Positions 36,621-45,703 of a stretch of DNA of 64,000 bases are shown in pieces. Position 1 is the stretch's first letter, and each line of letters begins with the position of its first letter. The stretch spans positions 1,116,001-1,180,000 of the forward strand of contig NZ_CP157942.1 of the NCBI RefSeq assembly GCF_040207875.1, given 5' to 3'. The stretch is from Wolbachia endosymbiont of Armadillidium arcangelii. Lineage in GTDB: Bacteria; Pseudomonadota; Alphaproteobacteria; Rickettsiales; Anaplasmataceae. The notes beneath the pieces were generated by a model. That model worked only from the letters and a program-made list of their open reading frames with translations. It ran no database searches and had not been told where the DNA came from. Position numbers and translations under genes: made by a program.

Positions 36621-36715
36621 AGTGGAAAAGATTATGGCCAAATCTATTTCGTGAGTAGCCAAAAACCGTTTCATATTCGTTCAGGCAAGGTAGTTATAAG
36701 TAAAAATAGCAGATA

Positions 36716-36905
36716 GTGTCATGCAAGTAGCTGACACCCCTTTGGTGGACCACACACACAACTTTACGAACATTGCAATATGGCACATAGTAAATGATGT
36801 CATTCCAGCGCGCGACGCTGGAATCCAGAAAAAAAGAACCAGTGTCAAGCACTGGGATGACACCCTCTTTATTAGGCCTAAATCACAATGTTCGTACAGT
36901 AAGCA
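36716..36905. repeat. Palindromic repeat cluster upstream of sucB 3' end
   Basis: Contains ATTCCAGCGCGCGACGCTGGAAT, ACCAGTGTCAAGCACTGGGA and a GGTGGACCACACACACAACT segment, followed by ACAATGTTCGTACAGTAAGC. The order is similar to that at 41.85-42.07 kb. No gene is supported in 36621-37016. Confidence 0.75.
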
Positions 36906-37016
36906 CTGACCATTTTTCGTATAAATTGCCTTTATAAACAAATATCTGTAACAACAATTCCCCCATCTTGAAAATTTCAGAAAAACTTGCCTGCTGCTTT
37001 TAACAACTGATATTAT

Positions 37017-38180
37017 TTAAATTTCCAAAACCAATCTATTTAGATCTTCTATGTAATTTTTGATTTTAACAAGGAAAGTAACTGCTCCTTTGCCATCAAC
37101 TATTCTGTGGTCGTAAGAGAGAGCAATGTACATCATCGGTCTGATTTCAATTGAGTTGCCTACAGCAACTGGCCTATTTTGTATACAGTGCATGCCAAGT
37201 ATTCCAGATTGCGGAGGGTTTATTATCGGAGTGGAAAGGAGTGAACCGTATACACCACCGTTTGAGATAGTAAATGTTGCACCTTCCATGTCTGACACTT
37301 GCAGCTTACTTTCTCGTGCTTTTTTACCAAGGGCAACTAAAGTGAGTTCAATTTCGGCAAATGACATTTGGTCAGCATTTCTAATAACTGGCACAACAAG
37401 ACCTTTATCAGTGCCAACAGCAACACCTATGTCATAATAATTTTTATATATGATTTCATCACCTGAGATTTCAGCGTTAATCTCATGAATTTCTTTCAGT
37501 GCTTGCACTGCTGCCTTTATAAAAAACGACATGAAACCCAATTTTATTCCATATTTCTTTTCGAAAGTTTCTTTATATTTTGCCCTGAGATCCATGACAT
37601 TTTTCATGTCAATTTCATTGAACGTGGTCAGTATTGCAGCAGTATTTTGCGATGCTTTCAAACGAGCAGCAATTACTTGCCTTATTTTGCTCATTTTCAC
37701 TCGTTCTTCTCTTCTCTCTCCACTTACTACACTTTTTGGTAGTTCGACCGCAGGTTGTTCAGCCTTATTCATATGATCTATCACATCTGCTTTTGTTATT
37801 CTGCCTCCCATGCCAGTTCCTTTTACACTTTCTGCACTGATTGCATTTTCTTCCATAATTTTACGAGCTGACGGAGCGTCTTTTTTAGCAGCGCCTTCGC
37901 CTTTATCTTCTTTTTTTACTTCTTCTTTTACCTCTCCTACAGCAAATTTTGCCAGTAATTGATCAGGGCTGATTACATCATCTTCTTTCACAAAAAATTC
38001 AGTTATTTGTCCTGAAGCTTCTGCAGGTAATTCTAACGCCGTTTTGTCAGTTTCAATTTCAAAGATCAAGTCATCTAATTTTACTGCTTCGCCAATATTT
38101 TTCTTTATTTTGACTATACCTTCCGTGATCGATTCACCACCAAGAGTTTTTGGTGCTCTGACTTCTATAATTTTGCTCAT
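37017..38180 (-). CDS. sucB: Dihydrolipoamide succinyltransferase (2-oxoglutarate dehydrogenase E2)
   Basis: Transfers the succinyl group to CoA in the TCA cycle. The 387-residue protein has one N-terminal lipoyl domain (lipoylated Lys in EIETDKTALELPAEASG), an Ala/Lys/Glu-rich linker, the E1/E3-binding domain (APSARKIMEENAISAESVK, GTGMGGRITKADV) and the catalytic domain ending in ALSYDHRIVDGKGAVTF with the active-site His and Asp. LipB at 56842-57465 would supply its lipoyl group. Length is close to normal. Confidence 0.96.
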   Translation of the reverse strand: MSKIIEVRAPKTLGGESITEGIVKIKKNIGEAVKLDDLIFEIETDKTALELPAEASGQITEFFVKEDDVISPDQLLAKFAVGEVKEEVKKEDKGEGAAKKDAPSARKIMEENAISAESVKGTGMGGRITKADVIDHMNKAEQPAVELPKSVVSGERREERVKMSKIRQVIAARLKASQNTAAILTTFNEIDMKNVMDLRAKYKETFEKKYGIKLGFMSFFIKAAVQALKEIHEINAEISGDEIIYKNYYDIGVAVGTDKGLVVPVIRNADQMSFAEIELTLVALGKKARESKLQVSDMEGATFTISNGGVYGSLLSTPIINPPQSGILGMHCIQNRPVAVGNSIEIRPMMYIALSYDHRIVDGKGAVTFLVKIKNYIEDLNRLVLEI

Positions 38181-38458
38181 AAAACAACTTCCGTATAAAA
38201 CTTTCTATAAATTTATACATGAAAAGAAGTGTATAACAAACTAATAAATTCATTAGAAGTACCAAGTTTTTCTGCCACCTATCATCTAAGTAGCTGGTTC
38301 AGAAAACTTTATTCATAGAGTAGAGTATAGACTATCAATGATTTTTCAGTAATAATATAGTTTTAGGTTGATGTAGTGAACGCTTCATACAGAGATATAG
38401 ACGTTAAGTTAATTGATATTGTTAGGATGGGTAAAACCGAATAACAGGTTGAATTCAA

Positions 38459-39154
38459 ATGTTAAATCTAGAATCTCTGCCAAAACATCTAGCAATTATT
38501 ATGGATGGTAATGGTAGGTGGGCAAACAATCAAGGAAGGATAAAAATTGATGGTTATAGAAAAGGCAGTGAGGTTGCATGTGATATTGCTAAGCATTGCA
38601 CAATCTTGACCATACCTTACTTAACTTTGTATGCATTTTCCATGGAAAATTGGCTCAGACCTAAAAACGAAACTAACTGCCTATTTGATTTATTTTATTC
38701 CGTTTTAACCAATGAAGATAAAATCAATTTCATTTACAATCATAACATTAAACTGAATTTTATTGGCAATTTAAGTCTATTGCCCAGTAAAATATTCGAT
38801 CAAATTAAAAAGGCAGAAGAAGTGACACATAAGAACGATGGCCTATTACTTACTGTTGCAGTTAGTTATGGAGCAAAGCAAGAAATTATACATGCTATCA
38901 ACAACATCATAAAAGGAAATATCGATTGCGTATTGGAAGACGAATTTGAAAAATTTCTGTATACTAAGGATTTGCCAAAATTGGATTTATTAATTCGCAC
39001 TGGTGGCGAAAAAAGGTTAAGCAACTTTTTATTATGGCAAGCAGCCTATGCTGAATTGTATTTTTGTGATACTTTGTGGCCTGATTTTTCTTGTCAAGAT
39101 TTGACCGAAGCACTAGAAGATTATACAAAAAGAGAGAAAAAATATGGTAGATAA
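38459..39154 (+). CDS. uppS: Undecaprenyl diphosphate synthase (cis-prenyltransferase)
   Basis: Makes the C55 carrier lipid used for lipid II. The 231-residue sequence has HLAIIMDGNGRWA (catalytic Asp), the ITIPYLTLYAFSMENW-type core and LDLLIRTGGEKRLSNFLLW with the conserved Arg pair, then ELYFCDTLWPDF. cdsA overlaps its 3' end by 11 bp, matching the common uppS-cdsA pair. Confidence 0.95.
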   Translation: MLNLESLPKHLAIIMDGNGRWANNQGRIKIDGYRKGSEVACDIAKHCTILTIPYLTLYAFSMENWLRPKNETNCLFDLFYSVLTNEDKINFIYNHNIKLNFIGNLSLLPSKIFDQIKKAEEVTHKNDGLLLTVAVSYGAKQEIIHAINNIIKGNIDCVLEDEFEKFLYTKDLPKLDLLIRTGGEKRLSNFLLWQAAYAELYFCDTLWPDFSCQDLTEALEDYTKREKKYGR

Positions 39155-39770
39155 TAACTTTATGGTTAGAATATTGTCCTCAATAGTAATATTACTCATA
39201 TTTTCTTTTGCTACATATTTCAGTGATTTATCATTTTATCTACTAATTTTTTCAATCGCAGTTTTATCTTCTTTTGAATGGTATAACCTAACTCAGGGCA
39301 ATAGAATCTTATACATTTTCGCATTACTATTAATTGCATTACCAAATGCCTCGTTAATATACCTCTATAGCTTACCACAGGGAAAATATGTACTAATATG
39401 GCTCGTCTTAACTATTTGGAGTATCGACATTGCTGCCTATTTTTTCGGCAAAAATTTTGGTAAAACTAGAATTTGTCCAATCATTAGCCCAGGCAAAACT
39501 TGGTTAGGGCTTTTTGGTGCAGTTTTAGCTGGAGTAGTGTGTACAATTTTTGGCTCAATATTTTTGAGTTTATTTCCAATTCTTTATTCTCCAATAATTG
39601 GCTTTACAATTGCTATTCTAGCCCAACTTGGAGATTTTACTGAGTCACTCATCAAAAGAATTTACAATGTTAAAGATAGTGGAGGTATAATACCCGGTCA
39701 TGGGGGAGTACTTGACCGTATGGATAGCTTCATTTTTACTGCCCCTCTCATTGCTATTTACATAAGCTAA
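39144..39770 (+). CDS. cdsA: Phosphatidate cytidylyltransferase
   Basis: Makes CDP-diacylglycerol for phospholipid synthesis. The 208-residue protein has six or so membrane helices, a metal-binding FFGKNFGKTR segment and the family signature VKDSGGIIPGHGGVLDRMDS (written here in part). It is shorter than the E. coli enzyme (285) but keeps the signature and the catalytic aspartates. Translationally coupled to uppS. Confidence 0.94.
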   Translation: MVDNNFMVRILSSIVILLIFSFATYFSDLSFYLLIFSIAVLSSFEWYNLTQGNRILYIFALLLIALPNASLIYLYSLPQGKYVLIWLVLTIWSIDIAAYFFGKNFGKTRICPIISPGKTWLGLFGAVLAGVVCTIFGSIFLSLFPILYSPIIGFTIAILAQLGDFTESLIKRIYNVKDSGGIIPGHGGVLDRMDSFIFTAPLIAIYIS

Positions 39771-39785
39771 AAAAATGAAGTACTA

Positions 39786-39995
39786 TTAAATTTGGGTTCT
39801 TTTCTTTTCACTCACTGCTTTCACTTCAATAGATTGAAATTCTTCGAAGTTTACTATTTCATTCATTGGCTTATTACAATAAGGACAACACATTTCTCCT
39901 TCTTTATGTAAATATACTACTGGATGACCAGAACCATCATCATTCTCATCACCACGGCAGCAAACTATTAAATTATTATCCCTCACTTCTGACAT
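39786..39995 (-). CDS. Zinc-finger (CHCC) domain protein, NDUFS6-like
   Basis: A 69-residue protein with CCRG, GHPVVYL and CCPYC in the order typical of the zf-CHCC domain found in the mitochondrial complex I accessory subunit NDUFS6 and its small alphaproteobacterial relatives. It probably binds one zinc ion. An AGGAG-like site precedes the ATG. It converges with cdsA with a 15-bp gap. A role in complex I maturation is inferred from homologues only. Confidence 0.75.
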   Translation of the reverse strand: MSEVRDNNLIVCCRGDENDDGSGHPVVYLHKEGEMCCPYCNKPMNEIVNFEEFQSIEVKAVSEKKRTQI

Positions 39996-40069
39996 GTCGC
40001 TCCTTTAGTTTATAGTATTTTATACATTGAACATACTCGTTTGAAAATAAAAAAGACAACGGATATTTA

Positions 40070-40573
40070 TTATCCATCTTTTACCCTATTTAGGTTAATC
40101 AATTCATTTTCTACACTTTTTGATACAAACTTGCTAACATCTCCTCCTAATCTCGCTATTTCCTTTACAAAACTTGATGAGATAAATTGAGTATCCTCAG
40201 ACGCAGGAAGAAATATAGTTTCAATTTCAGGAGAGAGTTTGTAGTTTACCCAACTCATTTGAAACTCATAATCAAAATCTGATACTGCTCTGAGCCCTCT
40301 GATAATAACAGAGGCATTCTGCTCTTTGGCAAACTTCATTAATAACCCATTGAAAGATATGACATTTGCATCAATCCCTAGTCCTTTCACTTCATTTTCA
40401 GCCATGCTTGTGCGCAGATTTATGTCAAAAGCAGTATGCTTATTAACATTTTCTGCAACACTGATTACTAACTTATCGACTAGCTTACATGCTCTTTTTA
40501 TTATGTCAAGATGCCCAAAGGTTATAGGATCAAATGTACCAGGGTAGATTCCTATTTTGTTATTAGTGTTCAT
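40070..40573 (-). CDS. coaD: Phosphopantetheine adenylyltransferase
   Basis: Penultimate step of coenzyme A synthesis, using ATP to form dephospho-CoA. The 167-residue nucleotidyltransferase has IYPGTFDPITFGHLDII (TxGH motif), RGLRAVSDFDYEFQM and ISSSFVKEIARLGGDVSKFV, all diagnostic of CoaD. Length is typical. Divergent from the tRNA-Phe gene. Confidence 0.96.
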   Translation of the reverse strand: MNTNNKIGIYPGTFDPITFGHLDIIKRACKLVDKLVISVAENVNKHTAFDINLRTSMAENEVKGLGIDANVISFNGLLMKFAKEQNASVIIRGLRAVSDFDYEFQMSWVNYKLSPEIETIFLPASEDTQFISSSFVKEIARLGGDVSKFVSKSVENELINLNRVKDG

Positions 40574-40600
40574 TTTTTGTTTCTATACTTCAAAAACTTT

Positions 40601-40628
40601 TGATGGACATGATAACGTTTTTTATCTA
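40601..40628 (+). promoter_or_regulatory. Candidate promoter of tRNA-Phe
   Basis: TTGATG at 40601-40606 and TATCTA at 40623-40628 are spaced by 16 bp and lie 20 bp before the mature tRNA 5' end, consistent with a sigma-70-type promoter. Matches are partial. Confidence 0.35.
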
Positions 40629-40647
40629 AAAATGAAAGTACGTAGTT

Positions 40648-40720
40648 GGCCTGATAGCTCAGTTGGTAGAGCAAAGGACTGAAAATCCTTGTGTCGCTGG
40701 TTCGATTCCTGCTCAGGCCA
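40648..40720 (+). tRNA. tRNA-Phe (GAA)
   Basis: A 73-base cloverleaf: acceptor GGCCTGA pairs with TCAGGCC followed by the A discriminator. The D-arm contains AGCTCAGTTGGTAGAGC, the anticodon loop reads CTGAAAA with anticodon GAA, and the T-arm has GGTTCGATTCC. CCA is partly encoded by context only (CAC follows). Confidence 0.95.
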
Positions 40721-40810
40721 CATTCTTTTTCTTATCAAATTTACCTTTTTATTGCAAAATATTCTATAATATGTTATGATGTTGATATAAGTGTTAAGAA
40801 GTTAAACTAT

Positions 40811-41824
40811 ATGTATAAATGTTATAGCAAAGTGTTTAATATCCTATTAATTGTAGTTCTATTATTAAGCAATATTACTTATGCTGGCGTTAGTGAAAAA
40901 CCGGCATCAACTGCCTTGACGGCAGAAAATAGAGTAAATGATGACATAGTTGTTGGTTTGTTAAAAACGGAAGAAGAGACATACCCGCATGAGCTTGGGC
41001 TATCTCAAAGTGTCTACGAGATGCTTAATAATTTTAGAGTTAAAATTGTACTGATTGATTATAATGAAATAATTAGCCTTAAAAAAATTCAGACAGAGTC
41101 ACTTAATCTCGCAAAACAAGATGAAACATTGGCAAAAAAGTTAACATTAGACCGAATAAAAGTTAAAGTTGCAAAGTTTATTAAAGAACACAAAATAAAT
41201 AGAATATTCATTCCAGGAAATTACTACAATTTACACTCCGAACCTTTTCCTCCTACTCCTTGTCGCCAGCTTGTTACTGAAGCAATTGTAAAAATCATTG
41301 ATGATAACCCTGCAATTCATTTACTTGGCATATGTGGTGGTTTGCAAGGCATAATGAATGCAAAGGGAATTGAAGTAGTGAGTGTGGCAAATCTTGTGAG
41401 TGATGAAGAGAAGCGAAGATCTCATTTAAAATCAGCACCTAATCCACAGAAAGAGGATGTACCTCTCCAGCAGATAAAGATCGTTCCCAACAGTCGTTTA
41501 GCCGAAGTGGTTGCTAGATTTTTATCACCTGACGAAAATGGTTGGTTTTCAACATGTTTTCCAGATGCTCACTCGGGAGCAGTGAGCAATACACCAGAAA
41601 ATAGAAGAAAATTGGAGTTACTTGGATATAAAGTTACAGCATTTTCGAGTGATGGGGTAATAGAGGCTATTGAAGATAAGCATGGTAATATTTACTTTCA
41701 AAGTCATCCAGAAGCCCTTGTTGTGAAGTCAGATAAAAACCTCTATCTATCAAATCACAAGGAACGTCAGGTTTCAACATTAGTTGCTATAGCAATTATA
41801 AATGATTTTCTTTATCGCGCTTAA
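40811..41824 (+). CDS. Secreted class I glutamine amidotransferase-like / peptidase C26 hydrolase
   Basis: The start at ATG 40811 is preferred because the longer frame begins inside the tRNA. The resulting 337-residue protein has a clear signal peptide (VFNILLIVVLLLSNITYAG). The catalytic domain has the nucleophile elbow LLGICGGLQG (Cys), FIPGNYYNLHSEPFPPTP and the His-Glu pair in FQSHPEAL. This matches gamma-glutamyl-gamma-aminobutyrate hydrolase-type C26 enzymes, but with a signal for export. Substrate unknown; a gamma-glutamyl bond is inferred from the family. Exported copies could act on cell-wall fragments or host peptides. Confidence 0.8.
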   Translation: MYKCYSKVFNILLIVVLLLSNITYAGVSEKPASTALTAENRVNDDIVVGLLKTEEETYPHELGLSQSVYEMLNNFRVKIVLIDYNEIISLKKIQTESLNLAKQDETLAKKLTLDRIKVKVAKFIKEHKINRIFIPGNYYNLHSEPFPPTPCRQLVTEAIVKIIDDNPAIHLLGICGGLQGIMNAKGIEVVSVANLVSDEEKRRSHLKSAPNPQKEDVPLQQIKIVPNSRLAEVVARFLSPDENGWFSTCFPDAHSGAVSNTPENRRKLELLGYKVTAFSSDGVIEAIEDKHGNIYFQSHPEALVVKSDKNLYLSNHKERQVSTLVAIAIINDFLYRA

Positions 41825-41846
41825 TGCTAAAATAAGGAAAATCATT

Positions 41847-42065
41847 TAATGTCATGCACTGGCATGACAGAAGAGGAAGTACTGGAAAGAAATGGGTGTC
41901 ATTCCAGCGCGTGACGCTGGAATCCAGATTTATTTAAAGTTAAGTTTTCTGGATCCCAGTGTCTAGGCACTGGGATGACAAGAAAAGGCTACTTGAATGA
42001 CAAGAGAGGAAGTACTGGTATGACACTTTTGGTGGAACACACATAACTGTACAAACATTGTGATA
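41847..42065. repeat. Palindromic repeat cluster downstream of C26 hydrolase
   Basis: Contains ATTCCAGCGCGTGACGCTGGAAT, CCCAGTGTCTAGGCACTGGG and a GGTGGAACACACATAACTGT segment followed by ACAAACATTGTGATAC. The order parallels the 36.7 kb cluster. No gene is supported. Confidence 0.75.
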
Positions 42066-42075
42066 CAACAGTAGT

Positions 42076-43224
42076 TTACATAAATCCCATAGCGTGCCGA
42101 ATGAAACGTTTTTTAAGAAAATCTGAATTTTCAACTACCATTAAACCAAATGCTCTAGCGCAAAATATTCTATTGGAAAATATCCTATTTAGCCCATCAG
42201 TTGCAAGTGCCATGGTAAAATTATCAAAGTATCTGTCACGTGAAATTTTTTTCAATAGGTAATGACTGCCAACGTCAATACCAGAGACTTTTGCAGTAGT
42301 TATTTGTCTTATAACACTCTCTACATCTCTCATTCCAAGATTAAGTCCTTGACCTGCAACTGGATGGATTGAATGTGCTGCATCGCCAATAAGCAAAATT
42401 CTGCTTTTATATAACTTTCTCGCAAAAGTAAAACTCAAAGGGTAAGATCTTCTTTCACTCTCTAACTCAATTTCTCCCAAATAAGAACCAAATCTTTTTT
42501 TGAGCTCTATGATAAATTCCTTTTCGGATAAGCTCATTAGCATTTTTGAAATTTCGTATTTTTCTGTCCAAACTATTGAAGAAGTATAGCCACCTTTCAT
42601 TGGCAAAATTGCAAATGGACCACCAGGAAAAAACCGCTCTACAGCTAAGTTTTGGTGATGCAATTCATGCTTTACATTAAATACTATACTATTTTGTTTA
42701 TAATCAAATTTTATCATTGGTATAGAAAACAACTTTGGCAACTTAGAGTTTTTACCTTCAGCGCAGATAAATAGCGATGATATCAATTGCTGATCATTAT
42801 CAAGAGTAACTTCCACGTATCCTTTGTCACAAGCAATTGTTTTATAGGAACGTGGAGAATATATATTGAGTTTATGCAAAAAATTATTATTGATTGCATT
42901 CCATATAATAGCATTGTTGATTACATAACCCATTGGTTCTTCACCGACCATTTTATGGTCATAGTGCACAGTAAATGGGCTATCTCCATCTAATATGCAT
43001 ATATCAAGTATTGGTTCAGTTTCACCCTCTAAGAACTGCCAGATCCCTAATTTTTCCAATATCTTTTTTGATCCTTGAGAAATGGCAAATGCTCGATTGT
43101 CATTAACTGTACGTGGTAGACTATTTTTTTCAATTACGGCTACAGATACAGAATCATTACTGAGGCCAATAGCAGTAATAAGACCAATCAGCCCACCACC
43201 TGAAATGATTACATCGTAATTCAT
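42076..43224 (-). CDS. UbiH/UbiF/COQ6-type FAD monooxygenase
   Basis: A 382-residue flavoprotein hydroxylase with the Rossmann start VIISGGGLIGLITAI, the DG-type motif region and the second FAD motif LLIGDAAHSIHPVAGQGLN, with QGLNLGMRD characteristic of ubiquinone-synthesis hydroxylases. Acts on the benzoquinone ring of polyprenylated intermediates at the inner membrane, downstream of UbiA. Which ring carbon it hydroxylates cannot be told from sequence; alphaproteobacteria often use one broad-range enzyme. Complete length. Confidence 0.92.
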   Translation of the reverse strand: MNYDVIISGGGLIGLITAIGLSNDSVSVAVIEKNSLPRTVNDNRAFAISQGSKKILEKLGIWQFLEGETEPILDICILDGDSPFTVHYDHKMVGEEPMGYVINNAIIWNAINNNFLHKLNIYSPRSYKTIACDKGYVEVTLDNDQQLISSLFICAEGKNSKLPKLFSIPMIKFDYKQNSIVFNVKHELHHQNLAVERFFPGGPFAILPMKGGYTSSIVWTEKYEISKMLMSLSEKEFIIELKKRFGSYLGEIELESERRSYPLSFTFARKLYKSRILLIGDAAHSIHPVAGQGLNLGMRDVESVIRQITTAKVSGIDVGSHYLLKKISRDRYFDNFTMALATDGLNRIFSNRIFCARAFGLMVVENSDFLKKRFIRHAMGFM

Positions 43225-43382
43225 TTTATTTACCTAAAATTATATTTTATTCGTTTTGAAAACAGTTTAAATAAACTTTGTAGACACTGAACTTCTTATT
43301 ACTACCTTAGGATACCTAACATTAGTAACAAAGTATTAATTATTTTGTGCTAAAGATTTTGTTTTATTAAAGGAACCAATTT

Positions 43383-44018
43383 ATGACTACAGATTGCACA
43401 AAAGAATTGTCAAATTGCATTAGCAAATATAGAGAAGAGCTTAGAGAAAACAAAGCAGCAATTAAACAAACTGTAACTCGCGATAAAATCAATATAAGCG
43501 ATTACTTTTATAAGGGTGATAAAACCTGCAACGAAGAAATATTTAATGTAGGAGGCGAGTGTTATGGTACAAAATATGGTGGGAAACAAAAATATACATA
43601 TGATGAGTGGAAGCAAAAAATTGAAAAACCTCATGCTAAAGATTTGCTAAAAATGTTACAAAACGAAGTAAAAGATAAAATATTAAAGAGTTTTGAGGAT
43701 TATAAAAAGTATCATGAAAATGCTACTGAAGCTATAAAAAAAGAATTAGACATAGATTCGAAATTAAAGGCAATACTCAGGGAAAAGCAACAACCAGAAA
43801 CTGATGAAACTCGAGCATATTATGATGTTATACGAAGTTTATATGAAAATGGAGACATGCACTCTCAATTAAAGTGCAATGATCTTGATTGTTTTAACAG
43901 AACAATGGAGGATAATTTATCCCAAAAACAATCTGAATTAACTAATATAAAGAATAACTTTTTGGATAATACGCAAAATATTTTTCAACATATTCAAGTT
44001 GAAGATAGTCTTTTATAG
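43383..44018 (+). CDS. Hypothetical charged helical protein
   Basis: Not recognised. The 211-residue product is Lys/Glu-rich and mostly helical by composition, with several cysteines near the N-terminus (TTDCTKELSNCISKY) and in KCNDLDCFNR. No signal peptide or membrane helix is evident. A ribosome-binding site AAAGGA precedes the ATG. It stands between a ubiquinone gene and a transposon-rich region. Confidence 0.6.
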   Translation: MTTDCTKELSNCISKYREELRENKAAIKQTVTRDKINISDYFYKGDKTCNEEIFNVGGECYGTKYGGKQKYTYDEWKQKIEKPHAKDLLKMLQNEVKDKILKSFEDYKKYHENATEAIKKELDIDSKLKAILREKQQPETDETRAYYDVIRSLYENGDMHSQLKCNDLDCFNRTMEDNLSQKQSELTNIKNNFLDNTQNIFQHIQVEDSLL

Positions 44019-44331
44019 AGTAAAGAGTGAAATAAGATTATACTGTTTTTCAAATAAAATTTTCTTAAGTTGTAGATTGTTTTTTACAGCTAAGGTAGCT
44101 GCCACCACTTGAAATATTTTATTCACCTAAAACTACATTCTACCCATCTTGAAGGGAATGTTCAAAAAAAGCATAGGCGTCAAGTTAAGGAAAAGTGGAA
44201 TAAGAAAGATATCAACTATGTTTAAAAATTTTTTATTTGTGTAATTTTGCAACTTCATATGGGCAATAAAACCCCATTTTGTCGTATAAGAATAGAATTT
44301 TATATCAAACAGCTACTACCTTGCTTAAGCC
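44019..44331. other. Gap with transposon-end motif
   Basis: No coding frame is supported. Around 44166 the sequence AGGCGTCAAGTTAAGGAAAA matches a motif at 51320 and, less closely, at 24958. The rest is AT-rich. Confidence 0.4.
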
Positions 44332-44376
44332 AATGAATATGTGCGTTTAGTGTGTGTGTGGACGCACATATTCATT
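44332..44376. terminator. Perfect 15-bp inverted repeat beside the IS110 transposase 3' end
   Basis: AATGAATATGTGCGT (44332-44346) and its exact complement (44362-44376) enclose a GT-rich 15-base loop. It lies 30 bp beyond the transposase stop and could terminate its transcript or mark the element end. Confidence 0.6.
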
Positions 44377-44406
44377 AACTAATTTTAATTATTGCCATGT
44401 AAATTT

Positions 44407-45354
44407 CTAAACATGCAAATTAATTGCTTCTTTAAGTCTGGCATTGGCGATGACTATAATTTTACGCATAAGTGCAGTGAGTGCTACCATCTTTCTTTTA
44501 CCACTATCAATAAGCTTACAATAAAAAGCAGCAAGTTCTGACTTGGAGTTTCTAGCAGCCATAGCAGCTGTGAAAAGCTTTGAACGAACGTTACTTCTTC
44601 CACCTATAATCCTTCGGTAACCAATAGCTTTACCACTTTCCTTAGGATGAGGTGCAACACCTGCAAGGCTTGCAACTTGCCTTTTGTTTAAGGAACCAAG
44701 TTCCGGTATAAGGCACAATAAACATTGAGAGGTTTTTCTACCTATTCCAGGAACTGTTTCAAGAATCTTCTGGTATCGGTTCAGTTCAGGGTTTTCATTG
44801 ACTATTTTTTGTATAGCTTGATCAAGCTTTTCTACCTGATTATTGAGGAATTCAATAGTTTGTTGACAACTTTCCTTAATGTAATCATTTCCAGGAGTTT
44901 TAAGCCTATTTTTTTCTTGAACAAGCATTTTTGTAATATCATCACGACGCTGACAAAGTGTAAATAAGGTGGTTTGTTCTTTTGAGATAGGTGTAAATAG
45001 CTGCAGACGTCCACAACGCTCAACACCATATTGGGCAAGCGCTTTTGCATCCAGATTGTCAGTCTTTGCCAAAGTTCCATGAGATAGAATGAAGTTTTTA
45101 ACTTGACGAGTATTAGCACGATGCACAGCAATGTTTCTGTCAATAAGAAAATACAATAAGCCAAGCTCATAGCCTCCTGTAGCTTCTAAAATTATCATGG
45201 AATTGGGTAAGATATTTGAAAATTTTTGGTAAAATTGTTTCCAGCCAGAACAACTATTGTCAAACTTGATAACACTTTTTTGTTCATTCACTGCAATGAC
45301 AAATTCAAGTTTTCCGATATCAATGCCAATAAAATTTTGATAAGATATAACCAT
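44407..45354 (-). CDS. IS110-family transposase (intact)
   Basis: The 315-residue recombinase has the RuvC-like DEDD start (FIGIDIGKLEFVIAV, Asp; MIILEATGGYE, Glu; KTDNLDAKALAQ, Asp pair) and the C-terminal transposase_20 domain (TVPGIGRKTSQCLL) with the presumed catalytic serine in PHPKESGKAIGYRR. IS110 enzymes use a bridge RNA encoded in the element's non-coding end to pair donor and target. The frame is uninterrupted, unlike the two other IS110 genes nearby, so this copy may be active. The upstream non-coding flank is long and structured. Confidence 0.92.
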   Translation of the reverse strand: MVISYQNFIGIDIGKLEFVIAVNEQKSVIKFDNSCSGWKQFYQKFSNILPNSMIILEATGGYELGLLYFLIDRNIAVHRANTRQVKNFILSHGTLAKTDNLDAKALAQYGVERCGRLQLFTPISKEQTTLFTLCQRRDDITKMLVQEKNRLKTPGNDYIKESCQQTIEFLNNQVEKLDQAIQKIVNENPELNRYQKILETVPGIGRKTSQCLLCLIPELGSLNKRQVASLAGVAPHPKESGKAIGYRRIIGGRSNVRSKLFTAAMAARNSKSELAAFYCKLIDSGKRKMVALTALMRKIIVIANARLKEAINLHV

Positions 45355-45362
45355 AAAGAACC

Positions 45363-45505
45363 TCGAGAGTTTAAGTTAAAATTTAAGATTGTAAACAGGT
45401 GCATATGTATGTCCCAAACAACTATTCAAACGTCTCGAAGGATAGGCTTGAGTACCTTGATATCTACGTATGTGTAATACTACCGTCTTACGGTCGCTCA
45501 AGCCT
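45363..45505. ncRNA. Candidate IS110 bridge-RNA region
   Basis: Non-coding sequence upstream of the intact IS110 transposase. It holds a perfect 9-bp inverted repeat, AGGCTTGAG (45444-45452) with CTCAAGCCT (45497-45505). Inside it is an ACCG-TCTTA-CGGT hairpin (45482-45494), and an outer TCGAGA/TCTCGA pair lies at 45363-45368 and 45433-45438. Location and multi-stem character fit the bridge RNA known from IS110-group elements; the call is inference only. Confidence 0.4.
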
Positions 45506-45703
45506 TTGATAACTATATTTTTTTATAGAGCTACCTTCCTTCTTGCTTCTTTTATATCATATTTCCAACTTACAACCGTCTTGCTAGTCAACAAAAAAAT
45601 TACTCAAGCTGTATCATAAAATCAAAAAATACTTCTGATTGTGTAACAGTACACAGATTACAGTTAGTGAATATGTTGAATGGATTGGAAGCATTTTTTG
45701 ATT

